64,000 nucleotides of DNA from positions 1 through 64,000 of the forward strand of contig NZ_CALUAE010000009.1 of the NCBI RefSeq assembly GCF_943913955.1, written 5' to 3'. Source of the stretch: Mycolicibacterium bacteremicum (GTDB taxonomy: Bacteria; Actinomycetota; Actinomycetes; Mycobacteriales; Mycobacteriaceae). Within the stretch, counting starts at the first letter, position 1. Each line of letters starts with the position of its first letter. The position numbers and the translations under genes were made by a program. A model generated the notes under the pieces. It searched no databases and had not been told where the DNA came from. It saw only the letters and a program-made list of their open reading frames with translations. Shown here one piece after another: positions 15,454-23,311 of the stretch.

Positions 15454-17208
15454 CTACCTCGGTGCCACGAATCCGACCGGGCCCGCGGCGATGCACACCG
15501 ACAGCGCGGCGGTGTTGGCGCTCACCTTGATCGCGCTCCCGGCGCCCGACAGTCGCACGAAGACGCGGTTCAGGCCGGGATGGGTGGGCACCTTCACCGG
15601 GGTTCCCTCGGCCAGCGACATGGTCAGCGAACCCTCGCTGTTGGCCAGGTAGTTGATCTCGGCTGTCCAGTCCGCCGGCAGCAGGGGACCGTCGAGCGGC
15701 AGGGTCACATCGGCGTCGGTCTGCACCAGATATCCACAGTTGGGGATTGGGCCGGGCACGATGGAACGCACCCAGGTGACCAGCGCGTCACGCAGTTGCC
15801 CGGTGCTGTCGAAGACCCGCAGTTCGCTTGTGGCGGCGGCGAACTCGGGTCGCTCGGACAACACCGCGAACATGTGGCTGACCAGGTTCTCCGGGGCCGC
15901 CACCCGCTGCATGATCAGCGGGTCGACCTCCTGGTCGAGCAGCGGGGTGCCCCGTGGCGCGGACGCGAGTCCCGCGCGCACGTTGTGCAGATACTGCGGC
16001 ACGGGACTGTCCCGCCACACCGGCAGGAAGGTCGCCGTCGAATAGAGGCTGCTGCCGACGAAGGCCGCGGCCAGCACGCAGATCACCCCGGTGCGCGCCG
16101 GTGAGGCGTCCAGCCAGGCCGACTCCGGCCGGTTCGGTGCCACCAGCGCCACGGCGGCCAACATCGCCAGCACCACCACCAGGTCGGGCAGGTAGCGCAG
16201 CGCCTGCGCCAGCTCCAGTGCGGTGAACTCCGAGGACCGCATCAGATAGATCGGCACCTGACAGGCCAGCGCGTACCCCAGCGCCGTCAGCCACACCGCA
16301 CCGATGCGTTCCTTGCGGGCCAGCGAGACCGCCACCACCGCGGCCAACACGAGCCAACCCAGCACCATCACCGTCACCGGCGGGGTGGCCCACGGCGAGG
16401 CGGGCGCCCAGCGTTGCCACTGCCACGGCCCGCCGGCCAGGCCCGGCACGATCCCGTGGGTGACCGAACGCCACCACAGTTCGGCGGTCATCGCCAGGTC
16501 CAGCGTCCAGCGCTGCTGATCGACGACCAGCAGGTACAGCCCGATCCACCCGGCGGTCACCGCAAGCATGCCCAGCCACAGCCGGATGCCGCGATGCCAC
16601 ACCGCGACAACGGATTCGCGTCGCACCCAGGCCAGCAGCGCCGTCACGGCGAAGGCGACGAACGGGATGACCGCCGATTTCTCGAAGAACAACAGGGCGC
16701 CGAAGAAGACCGCCACCCCGGTCACCGCGTGACGCCGGTTCCCGGTGCGCACCAACAGGATCGCATCACCGGACACCCAGGCCAGCGCGGCGAGCATGGG
16801 CAGCGAGTTCAATCCGGCGGCCCACCACGCGAAGGCCGGCACCGTGAGCGGGGTGAACAGGGCGAAGGTCAACGGCACCAACAACACCGGGCGCCAGCCC
16901 AGGATCAGGTACAGCACCCGCACCAACGCCAGCGAGGCCAGCAGCTGCAGCACCACCAGGCTCAGCGCCGGCAGGTACCACTCCAGCGGGGCCAACCGGG
17001 TGATGGCACCGGCGAGCAGGAAGGCGCCGGGCATCACGTGGCCGTCGTGATCGTCGAACAGATATTCGCCGGACAGCAGTCCCTGGGTGCCGGCCCGACC
17101 GATCAGGATCAGGTCATCCCAGTAGAAGTAGCCGCCGAAGGCGAGCACCGCGCGGATCGCCAGCTGGGCCGCGATCAGCGCAGCGGCAACCTTGGGGACC
17201 CATTTCAT
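15454..17208 (-). CDS. Polytopic membrane protein, GT-C glycosyltransferase-like (Rv3635-like)
   Basis: A 584-residue membrane protein similar in length and position (next to galE) to Rv3635. About ten hydrophobic segments occupy the first 400 residues. Just after the first one is FYWDDLILIG, an acidic DD pair where GT-C glycosyltransferases carry their catalytic Asp. The C-terminal 150 residues are a soluble, probably extracytoplasmic domain ending near VCIAAGPVGFVAPR. A GT-C enzyme would use a polyprenyl-phosphate sugar on the outer face of the membrane to build cell-envelope glycans, and the neighbouring galE would supply galactose/glucose nucleotides. Donor, acceptor and activity are not established. 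Confidence 0.72.
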   Translation of the reverse strand: MKWVPKVAAALIAAQLAIRAVLAFGGYFYWDDLILIGRAGTQGLLSGEYLFDDHDGHVMPGAFLLAGAITRLAPLEWYLPALSLVVLQLLASLALVRVLYLILGWRPVLLVPLTFALFTPLTVPAFAWWAAGLNSLPMLAALAWVSGDAILLVRTGNRRHAVTGVAVFFGALLFFEKSAVIPFVAFAVTALLAWVRRESVVAVWHRGIRLWLGMLAVTAGWIGLYLLVVDQQRWTLDLAMTAELWWRSVTHGIVPGLAGGPWQWQRWAPASPWATPPVTVMVLGWLVLAAVVAVSLARKERIGAVWLTALGYALACQVPIYLMRSSEFTALELAQALRYLPDLVVVLAMLAAVALVAPNRPESAWLDASPARTGVICVLAAAFVGSSLYSTATFLPVWRDSPVPQYLHNVRAGLASAPRGTPLLDQEVDPLIMQRVAAPENLVSHMFAVLSERPEFAAATSELRVFDSTGQLRDALVTWVRSIVPGPIPNCGYLVQTDADVTLPLDGPLLPADWTAEINYLANSEGSLTMSLAEGTPVKVPTHPGLNRVFVRLSGAGSAIKVSANTAALSVCIAAGPVGFVAPR

Positions 17209-17241
17209 CGCAGCCGACTGTACGGAGCGACGCTGGGACGG

Positions 17242-18225
17242 TCAGCCCGCGGTGGGATAGTCCGCCCCGACGGCCTGGCGCGCAGCCCACGCCGAGGCGA
17301 CCATATCGGTCAGCGAATGCCGCATCTGCCAACCCAGGTCACGCGTGGCCAGGTCGCCGGCGGCCACGATGCGGGCCGGGTCTCCGGGCCGGCGCGGTGT
17401 GACCGCCGGGTCGAAGTCGATTCCCGTCACATCGCGGATGCTGGTCATGATCTCGCGCACCGACGTTCCCGACCCGCTGCCCAGGTTGTAGACCGGCTCG
17501 ACGGGCTCGCCCGCCGCCAGGCGGCGGGCCGCCGCGACATGAGCCAGCGCCAGGTCGGACACGTGCACGTAATCGCGTACGCAGGTGCCGTCCGGGGTGG
17601 CGTAGTCGCCGCCGTTGATCTGCGGGATCCGGCCGTGGTACAGCATGTCGAGCACCTTGGGGAACAGGTTGTGCGGGCTGCGGTCGTACAGGTCGACCGA
17701 ACCGGAACCGACGACGTTGAAGTAGCGCAGGCTGGTATGCCGCAGATCGCGCGAGCGTGCGACATCGCGCAGCAGCCACTCGCCGATGAGCTTGCTCTCG
17801 CCGTACGGCGACTCCGGGGCGGTGGGCGTCCGCTCGTCGACGATCTCCACATCGGGGGTTCCGTAGGTGGCGGCGCTGCTGGAGAACACGATCTGATCCA
17901 CACCGGTGGCGGCCATCGCCTCCAGCAGCGTCGCCATCGCGGTGACGTTCTGCTGGTAGGTGTGCAGCGGGTACTTCACGGATTCGCCGGCGTACTTGTA
18001 GCCGGCGACGTGGATCACCCCGGTCACCCCGTGATCGGCCAGGGTGGCCGTGACGGTGTCGAGGTCCAGCAGGTTCGCGGTGACGAGTTCGACGCCGTCG
18101 GGCACGAACGCCGCGATGCCGGTCGACAGGTCGTCGATGACGACCACCTCGGTGCCCGACTCGGTGAGTGCGCGCACCACATGCGCGCCGATGTACCCCG
18201 CGCCGCCGGTGACTAGCCAGGACAT
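17242..18225 (-). CDS. galE: UDP-glucose 4-epimerase
   Basis: A 327-residue extended short-chain dehydrogenase that interconverts UDP-glucose and UDP-galactose with bound NAD, supplying galactose for arabinogalactan. The Rossmann motif is VTGGAGYIGAHVVRAL at residues 5-20; the catalytic Ser is in FSSSAATYG and Tyr/Lys in YGESKLIGEW. A nucleotide-binding region includes HNLFPKVLDM, and YVHVSDLALAHVAA is typical of GalE. It corresponds to galE1 (Rv3634c). The gene has a GGAGAG ribosome-binding site in front of ATG 18225 and is the first gene of a minus-strand pair with the GT-C-like protein 33 bp downstream, suggesting co-transcription. Confidence 0.94.
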   Translation of the reverse strand: MSWLVTGGAGYIGAHVVRALTESGTEVVVIDDLSTGIAAFVPDGVELVTANLLDLDTVTATLADHGVTGVIHVAGYKYAGESVKYPLHTYQQNVTAMATLLEAMAATGVDQIVFSSSAATYGTPDVEIVDERTPTAPESPYGESKLIGEWLLRDVARSRDLRHTSLRYFNVVGSGSVDLYDRSPHNLFPKVLDMLYHGRIPQINGGDYATPDGTCVRDYVHVSDLALAHVAAARRLAAGEPVEPVYNLGSGSGTSVREIMTSIRDVTGIDFDPAVTPRRPGDPARIVAAGDLATRDLGWQMRHSLTDMVASAWAARQAVGADYPTAG

Positions 18226-18296
18226 GTCTCTCCTTCGGTGTGAATCCGTACGTCATGCTGTCACGGATCGGCCGTGGACCACGATTTGATAAAACA

Positions 18297-18327
18297 GATC
18301 GCGAGTGCTCGCTATCCAACCTAGGCT
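18297..18327 (+). promoter_or_regulatory. Putative operator and leaderless promoter of the amidohydrolase-tetR operon
   Basis: GATCGCGAG (18297-18305) and CTCGCTATC (18308-18316) form a 9-bp inverted repeat with one mismatch around TG. TAGGCT (18322-18327) is a -10-like hexamer 12 nt before the amidohydrolase ATG 18334. The repeat would cover the -35/-10 spacer, as expected for a site of the TetR protein encoded at the end of the operon. Confidence 0.5.
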
Positions 18328-18333
18328 GCGGCC

Positions 18334-20127
18334 ATGCCCTTCGATGTGATCATCCGCGACGGCCTGTGGTTCGACGGCACCGGTCGACCCCCGCTGGCCC
18401 GCACACTCGGCATCCGCGGCGGCGTCGTCGCCGAGGTCTCGACCGAACCACTGGACGAGACCGGCTGCCCGGAGGTGATCGACGCGGCGGGCAAGTGGGT
18501 GATCCCCGGTTTCATCGACGTGCACACCCACTACGACGCCGAGGTGCTGCTCGACCCCGGCCTGCGGGAATCGGTGCGCCACGGTGTCACCACCGTGCTG
18601 CTCGGCATGTGCTCGCTGTCCACGGTGTACGCCGACGCCGAGGATGCCGCCGACCTGTTCAGCCGGGTCGAGGCGGTCCCGCGCCGATATGTGCACGGCG
18701 CGCTGCAGGCGCACCGGTCCTGGACCGACCCGGCCGGTTATGTCCAGGCCATCGACGCGCTGCCACTCGGGCCGAACATCGCCTCGCTGCTCGGCCATTC
18801 CGATCTGCGGGCCTCGGTGCTGGGGCTGGATCGTGCCACCACCCGCGGTGTCACCCCGACCGATGCCGAGTTGGAGACGATGGCACAGCGTCTCGACGCG
18901 GCGCTGGCGGCGGGCATGCTCGGCATGTCCGGGATGGACGCCGCCATCGACAAACTCGACGGCGACCGCTTCCGCTCCCGGGCGCTACCGTCCACCTTCG
19001 CCACCTGGCGCGAACGCCGCAGGCTGATCGCGGTGCTGCGGCGGCGCGGCCGCATCCTGCAGAGCGCACCCAACGTCGCCAAGGTGGCCGAGGCGCTGAA
19101 CTTCTTCCTGGAGAGCAGCGGATGGTTCGGCCGTCGCCGCGGCGTGAAGATGAGCCTGCTGGTCTCCGCCGACGCGAAATCCGCGCCCGGCGCGGTGCAC
19201 GTGCTGGGTCCGGGGGTGCGGCTGCTCAACCGCATCCTCGATGCCAAGGTGCGCTTTCAGCACCTGCCGGTGCCGTTCGAACTGTATTCCGACGGAATCG
19301 ATCTCCCGGTGTTCGAGGAGTTCGGCGCCGGCACCGCCGCGCTGCACCTGCGCGACCAACTGGAGCGCAACACACTGTTGGCCGACCCCGAGTACCGCCG
19401 CCGGTTCCGCCGATCCTTCGACCGCCGCAAGCTCGGTCCGGCGTTGTGGCACCGCGACTTCCACGACGCGAAGATCGTGGCATGTCCCGACGCGACGCTG
19501 ATCGGCAAAAGCTTCGGGCAGATCGCCGACGAGCGCGGTATCCATCCGTTGGATGCCTTCCTCGACGTCCTGGTCGACAACGGCGAGCGCAACGTCCGGT
19601 GGACGACCATCGTGGCCAATCACCGTCCCGCACAGCTCGACAAGCTGGCCAACGAGCCGTCGGTGCACATGGGGTTCTCGGATGCCGGTGCGCACCTGCG
19701 CAACATGGCGTTCTACAACTACGGGCTGCGACTGCTCAAACGTGTCCGCGACGCCGAGCGGGCCGGGCGGCCGTTCATGACCACCCAGCATGCGGTGCAC
19801 CGGCTGACCGCCGAGGTGGCCGACTGGTTCGGGCTGGACGCCGGCACGCTGCGCCGTGGTGACCGCGCGGACTTCGTGGTAATCGATCCCAGCGCCCTCG
19901 ACGACTCGGTGAACGCCTATCACGAGGCCACCGTCCCGTTCTACGGCGGCCTGAGCCGCATGGTGAACCGCAACGACGACACCGTCATCGCCACCGGTGT
20001 CGGCGGGCGGGTGGTGTTCGCCAGGGGCGAGTTCTGCCAGGGCTACGGCAGTACCGTGCGGTCCGGGCGCTACCTGCGCGCCGGTGCCGACTCCGCGGCG
20101 CTGGGTGCGCCACGGGCCACCGCCTGA
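18334..20127 (+). CDS. Amidohydrolase, N-acyl-D-amino-acid deacylase/D-aminoacylase-like
   Basis: A 597-residue metal-dependent hydrolase of the amidohydrolase superfamily. The small beta-sandwich start (MPFDVIIRDGLWFDGTGRPP) is followed by VIPGFIDVHTHYDAEVL at about residues 55-70, carrying the HxH metal ligands. The late motif VHMGFSDAGAHLRNMAFYNY contains the catalytic Asp, and the C-terminal sandwich has GDRADFVVIDP. Such enzymes deacylate N-acyl-D-amino acids or hydrolyse related amides; the true substrate cannot be read from the sequence. It forms an operon with the TetR gene 2 bp downstream. An inverted repeat and a leaderless-type -10 lie just upstream, so it is probably repressed by that TetR protein. 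Confidence 0.85.
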   Translation: MPFDVIIRDGLWFDGTGRPPLARTLGIRGGVVAEVSTEPLDETGCPEVIDAAGKWVIPGFIDVHTHYDAEVLLDPGLRESVRHGVTTVLLGMCSLSTVYADAEDAADLFSRVEAVPRRYVHGALQAHRSWTDPAGYVQAIDALPLGPNIASLLGHSDLRASVLGLDRATTRGVTPTDAELETMAQRLDAALAAGMLGMSGMDAAIDKLDGDRFRSRALPSTFATWRERRRLIAVLRRRGRILQSAPNVAKVAEALNFFLESSGWFGRRRGVKMSLLVSADAKSAPGAVHVLGPGVRLLNRILDAKVRFQHLPVPFELYSDGIDLPVFEEFGAGTAALHLRDQLERNTLLADPEYRRRFRRSFDRRKLGPALWHRDFHDAKIVACPDATLIGKSFGQIADERGIHPLDAFLDVLVDNGERNVRWTTIVANHRPAQLDKLANEPSVHMGFSDAGAHLRNMAFYNYGLRLLKRVRDAERAGRPFMTTQHAVHRLTAEVADWFGLDAGTLRRGDRADFVVIDPSALDDSVNAYHEATVPFYGGLSRMVNRNDDTVIATGVGGRVVFARGEFCQGYGSTVRSGRYLRAGADSAALGAPRATA

Positions 20128-20129
20128 CG

Positions 20130-20714
20130 ATGGGACGTACCCAGCAGGAACGTCGCGCCGAGACCACCGCGCGGCTGCTCGACGCCAGCATCGAGACCAT
20201 CATCGAGATCGGTTATGCCCGAACGTCGGCGGCGATCATCGCCCGGCGCGCCGGGCTCTCGGTGGGCGCACTGTTCCGGCACTACCCGACCATGGGCGAC
20301 TTCATGGCGGCCACCGCCGGCGAGGTGCTGCGCCGCCAGCTCGAGGCGTTCGGAAAGCGGGTCGCGGAGATCCCGGCGGCCGAACCCGCGTTGCCCGCCG
20401 TACTGGTCGTGCTGCGCGATATCACGGCCGGCGCCACCAACGCGGTGCTCTACGAGTTGATGATCGCCGCCCGCACCGATGAGAAGCTCCGCGGCACACT
20501 GCGCGACGCGCTGACCGAATACCGCGCCAAGATCTTCGAGGCCGCCGGTGCGGCGCCACCCACGGCGGGACTGCCCGCCGAGACCCGTGCGGTGCTGACG
20601 GCATTGCTGACCAACACCTTCGACGGCGCGGCGATCCTGCGGCCGGTACTGCCCGACCCGCAGTTCGAGGACCGCAAGCTGGCGGTGCTCGCCGAGCTGC
20701 TCGACCGGTATTGA
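20130..20714 (+). CDS. TetR/AcrR family transcriptional regulator
   Basis: A 194-residue repressor with its N-terminal HTH at about residues 8-55 (ETTARLLDASIETIIEIGYA, then RTSAAIIARRAGLSVGALFR and HYPTMGDFM). The C-terminal dimerisation and ligand domain has no diagnostic motif. It starts 2 bp after the amidohydrolase stop and is surely co-transcribed with it, which makes it the prime candidate to bind the inverted repeat in front of that gene and to respond to the amidohydrolase's substrate or product. It is convergent with the flippase gene of the next operon; no clear terminator is seen in the 12-bp gap. Confidence 0.9.
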   Translation: MGRTQQERRAETTARLLDASIETIIEIGYARTSAAIIARRAGLSVGALFRHYPTMGDFMAATAGEVLRRQLEAFGKRVAEIPAAEPALPAVLVVLRDITAGATNAVLYELMIAARTDEKLRGTLRDALTEYRAKIFEAAGAAPPTAGLPAETRAVLTALLTNTFDGAAILRPVLPDPQFEDRKLAVLAELLDRY

Positions 20715-20726
20715 CCCGAGCTGGGA

Positions 20727-21974
20727 CTATCTCGCCCCGGCCAGGGCGCGCAGATGCACGATGATGCCGATCACCGGCCCGCACAGCAGGGCGACGACGG
20801 TCCTGGTCTCCAGTTCCAGCGGGAGCAACAGCAGCAGCCCTGCTGCCACGGTCGCACCGATCCACCCGGCGGCGTAGGCGCGGTGCAGGGCCGCCGCGAC
20901 CGCCGCGGCGCCGGTGAGCGTCAGCAGCGCGATGGCGACCGCCGCCGCGGTCAGCCAGGCCAGCAGGGCCCCACCGGCCTCGTACTCGGGACCGAAGGCG
21001 GTGCGCAACAGCCACGGGCCGGCCAGCGCGGCGGCCGCGACGCCGAGACCACCGATCACGGTGACCGTCACCGCCGGCACGACCAGCGCGCGCAACCGGC
21101 GCTCGCGCTGATCAACGAAGTGGGCGATCAGGTTGCCCTGCATGGCCGTCAGCGGTACCAGCAGCGGCGCCCTGGTCAGCGTGACCGCCAGGATGATCAC
21201 CCCGCCGGCCGCGCCGAGCTCGGAACTGGTGGCCTGCAGCAGCACCGGGAAACCCATCACCAGGATCGCGCTGGCACCCGCCGCGGCGACCGAGTGCGAG
21301 GCGCCGGTCAGGAAGGCGCGGGCGCTGCCCGGGGTGGACAACGCGGCCGCCTCGCGCGCGGCCGGCGAGCACAGCAGCATCGCCAGCCAGGCCATGCAGC
21401 CGGCGACGGTGGCCCACAGGAAACCCGCCAGCCCCCAGCCCAATACGAAGGCTGCCAGCGCGACGGCCACCCGGGTCACGGCATCGGTCACCATCAACGA
21501 GCCGTACTGGGTCCACCGGTCGGTACCGGCCAGCATGCCCAAAAGTGTTGCGTGTAGGCAGAATCCGCCGAGGCCGATGCTGAGCAACGCCACGCTGAGC
21601 CACTGCGACTCGGTGAACACCCGGCCCGACCACAGCGGTGCCGACACCGCGATCAATCCCGCCGCGCCGACACCGACGCCGACGGCGACCCGCATCGGAT
21701 GGGTCCGCTGCGTGCCCGGCGTGTCCGCGCCGCGACCGGTCCGAACCTCGCGGGTGGCCTCCTGTAGGAGACCGTTGGCAGCGCCGCTGACCAGTCCGAA
21801 GGCGCCCCAGAACACCCCGAACAGCGAGAAACCGGCCGGCTCCAGGCTGCGCGCGGCCAGGTAGAGCACCGTGTAACCGCACAGCGCGGTGCAGGCGGTA
21901 GCGATCCCCACCCTGGTGACACTGCTCCGCGTGGCCGGCCCGCGGGCCGGGAGCGCAGAGCCGGCGTCGGTCAC
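20727..21974 (-). CDS. MATE/flippase-like polytopic membrane protein (Rv3630-like)
   Basis: A 415-residue protein with about twelve hydrophobic segments and no large soluble domain, resembling polysaccharide-biosynthesis/MurJ-type flippases and similar in size to Rv3630 (431 aa). GTG 21974 overlaps the aminopeptidase stop in a GTGA arrangement and is chosen over longer readings that would lie entirely in the aminopeptidase gene. Landmarks are CGYTVLYLAARSLEPAGFSL near the start and GFPVLLQATSSELGAAGGVI in the middle. As the last gene of the NRPS-aminopeptidase operon it is a natural candidate for exporting the NRPS product, although in M. tuberculosis a related protein occurs without that NRPS. 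Substrate unknown. Confidence 0.75.
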   Translation of the reverse strand: MTDAGSALPARGPATRSSVTRVGIATACTALCGYTVLYLAARSLEPAGFSLFGVFWGAFGLVSGAANGLLQEATREVRTGRGADTPGTQRTHPMRVAVGVGVGAAGLIAVSAPLWSGRVFTESQWLSVALLSIGLGGFCLHATLLGMLAGTDRWTQYGSLMVTDAVTRVAVALAAFVLGWGLAGFLWATVAGCMAWLAMLLCSPAAREAAALSTPGSARAFLTGASHSVAAAGASAILVMGFPVLLQATSSELGAAGGVIILAVTLTRAPLLVPLTAMQGNLIAHFVDQRERRLRALVVPAVTVTVIGGLGVAAAALAGPWLLRTAFGPEYEAGGALLAWLTAAAVAIALLTLTGAAAVAAALHRAYAAGWIGATVAAGLLLLLPLELETRTVVALLCGPVIGIIVHLRALAGAR

Positions 21975-23311
21975 AGCTCCGGGACGTCCGTGGAGTACAG
22001 CCAGCGATCCCAGAGTCCGCGCAGCGACACATCGGCATGATTGGCGGCCAGCCCGGTGAAATCGTCCGTCACCGCCGTGCTGTGCCGGTACCGGGTGGTC
22101 CAATCGCGCAGCAGCGCAAAGAAGTTGTCGTCCCCGATCACACCCCGCAACGCATGCAGGGTCAGCGCGCCGCGCTTGTAGACGCGATCGTCGAACATGT
22201 CGACCGGTCCGGGATCGGTCAGCAGCAGATTCTGCGGGGAGTCCAGGAGGCGGCGGTGGTAGGTCCGCGCGCGTTCCTCGGCGCTGGGCCCGCCGGACTC
22301 CTCGGACCACAACCACTCCGCGTAGCAGGCGAACCCTTCGTGCAGCCAGATGTCGCGCCAGCGCCGGGCGGTCACCGAGTTGCCGAACCACTGGTGGGCC
22401 AGTTCGTGGGCGATCAGCCGTTCGGCACTGCGCCTGCCGTCACAGTGGTTGGCGCCGAAGATGGAAAGCCCCTGTGCCTCAAGGGGGATCTCCAGGTCAT
22501 CATCGGTGACGACCACGGTGTAACCGGTGTCCAGCGGATACGGACCGAACTTCCGGATGAACAACTTCATCATCTGGGTCTGCCGGCCGAAATCGTGATC
22601 GAAGTTGCGCCGCAATCGGTCCGGCAGCACCGCATGCATGGGCACCGGGCTCTTGTGCAGCCGGTGCCGCTCGTACTCACCGATCTGCAGGGTGATCAGG
22701 TAGGTGGAGGTGGGCTCGGCCTGCTCGTAGGTCCAGGTGGTGTGGCTGGCGCGGGTCTGCTTGGACAGCAGTTCCCCATTGGCCAGCGCGTAATACGGAC
22801 TGTCGGTGCTGATCCGGATGCGGAAGCTGGCCTTGGCGGCGGGATGGTCATCACAGGGGAACCAGGACGCCGCACCGTTGGGTTGCCCGGCGACCAGGGC
22901 GCCGTTGGACAGCTCCTCGAAACCGACATCCCCCCATACGGTTCGCAGCGGCCGGGGTGTGCCGCCGTAGCGCACCACGACCGTCAACGCCGCGCCGGCC
23001 GGTAGCGTCTCACCGAGCGTGATGTGCAGCTTCCCACCGCTACATCGGAAGTTGGTGGGCCGGCGCCCGTTGACGGTGACCTTGGACACCGACAGCGCAT
23101 CGGAGAGGTCCAGGGTGAAGCCACGCAGCGCGGCCAGCGTCACCGCGGTCACGGTGACCGTGCCGCCCAGCCGGTTGATGGCCACCTTGTACTCGATGTC
23201 GAGTTCGTACCGCGACACCCGGTAGCCGAAGTTGCCGTTGCGTGGCAGATAGGGATCGATCACCGGGGGAGTGTGGGCCGCCTTCTTGGCGGCCTTCTTC
23301 ACGCTCCTCAT
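21971..23311 (-). CDS. M1-family zinc aminopeptidase
   Basis: A 446-residue M1 metallopeptidase, shorter than PepN-type enzymes because it ends soon after the catalytic domain. The zinc site is complete: H302-E303-xx-H306 in HELAHQWFGN and E325 in WLHEGFACYAEW. The usual GxMEN exopeptidase motif is altered to EAQGLSIFG, which may change recognition of the free amino terminus. A basic N-terminus (MRSVKKAAKKAAHTPP) has no signal peptide. ATG 23311 overlaps the NRPS stop as ATGA. In Streptomyces, epsilon-poly-lysine synthetase is accompanied by a zinc aminopeptidase that degrades the polymer; by analogy this enzyme may trim or destroy the product of the upstream NRPS. The peptidase class is certain, the substrate inferred. 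Confidence 0.9.
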   Translation of the reverse strand: MRSVKKAAKKAAHTPPVIDPYLPRNGNFGYRVSRYELDIEYKVAINRLGGTVTVTAVTLAALRGFTLDLSDALSVSKVTVNGRRPTNFRCSGGKLHITLGETLPAGAALTVVVRYGGTPRPLRTVWGDVGFEELSNGALVAGQPNGAASWFPCDDHPAAKASFRIRISTDSPYYALANGELLSKQTRASHTTWTYEQAEPTSTYLITLQIGEYERHRLHKSPVPMHAVLPDRLRRNFDHDFGRQTQMMKLFIRKFGPYPLDTGYTVVVTDDDLEIPLEAQGLSIFGANHCDGRRSAERLIAHELAHQWFGNSVTARRWRDIWLHEGFACYAEWLWSEESGGPSAEERARTYHRRLLDSPQNLLLTDPGPVDMFDDRVYKRGALTLHALRGVIGDDNFFALLRDWTTRYRHSTAVTDDFTGLAANHADVSLRGLWDRWLYSTDVPEL

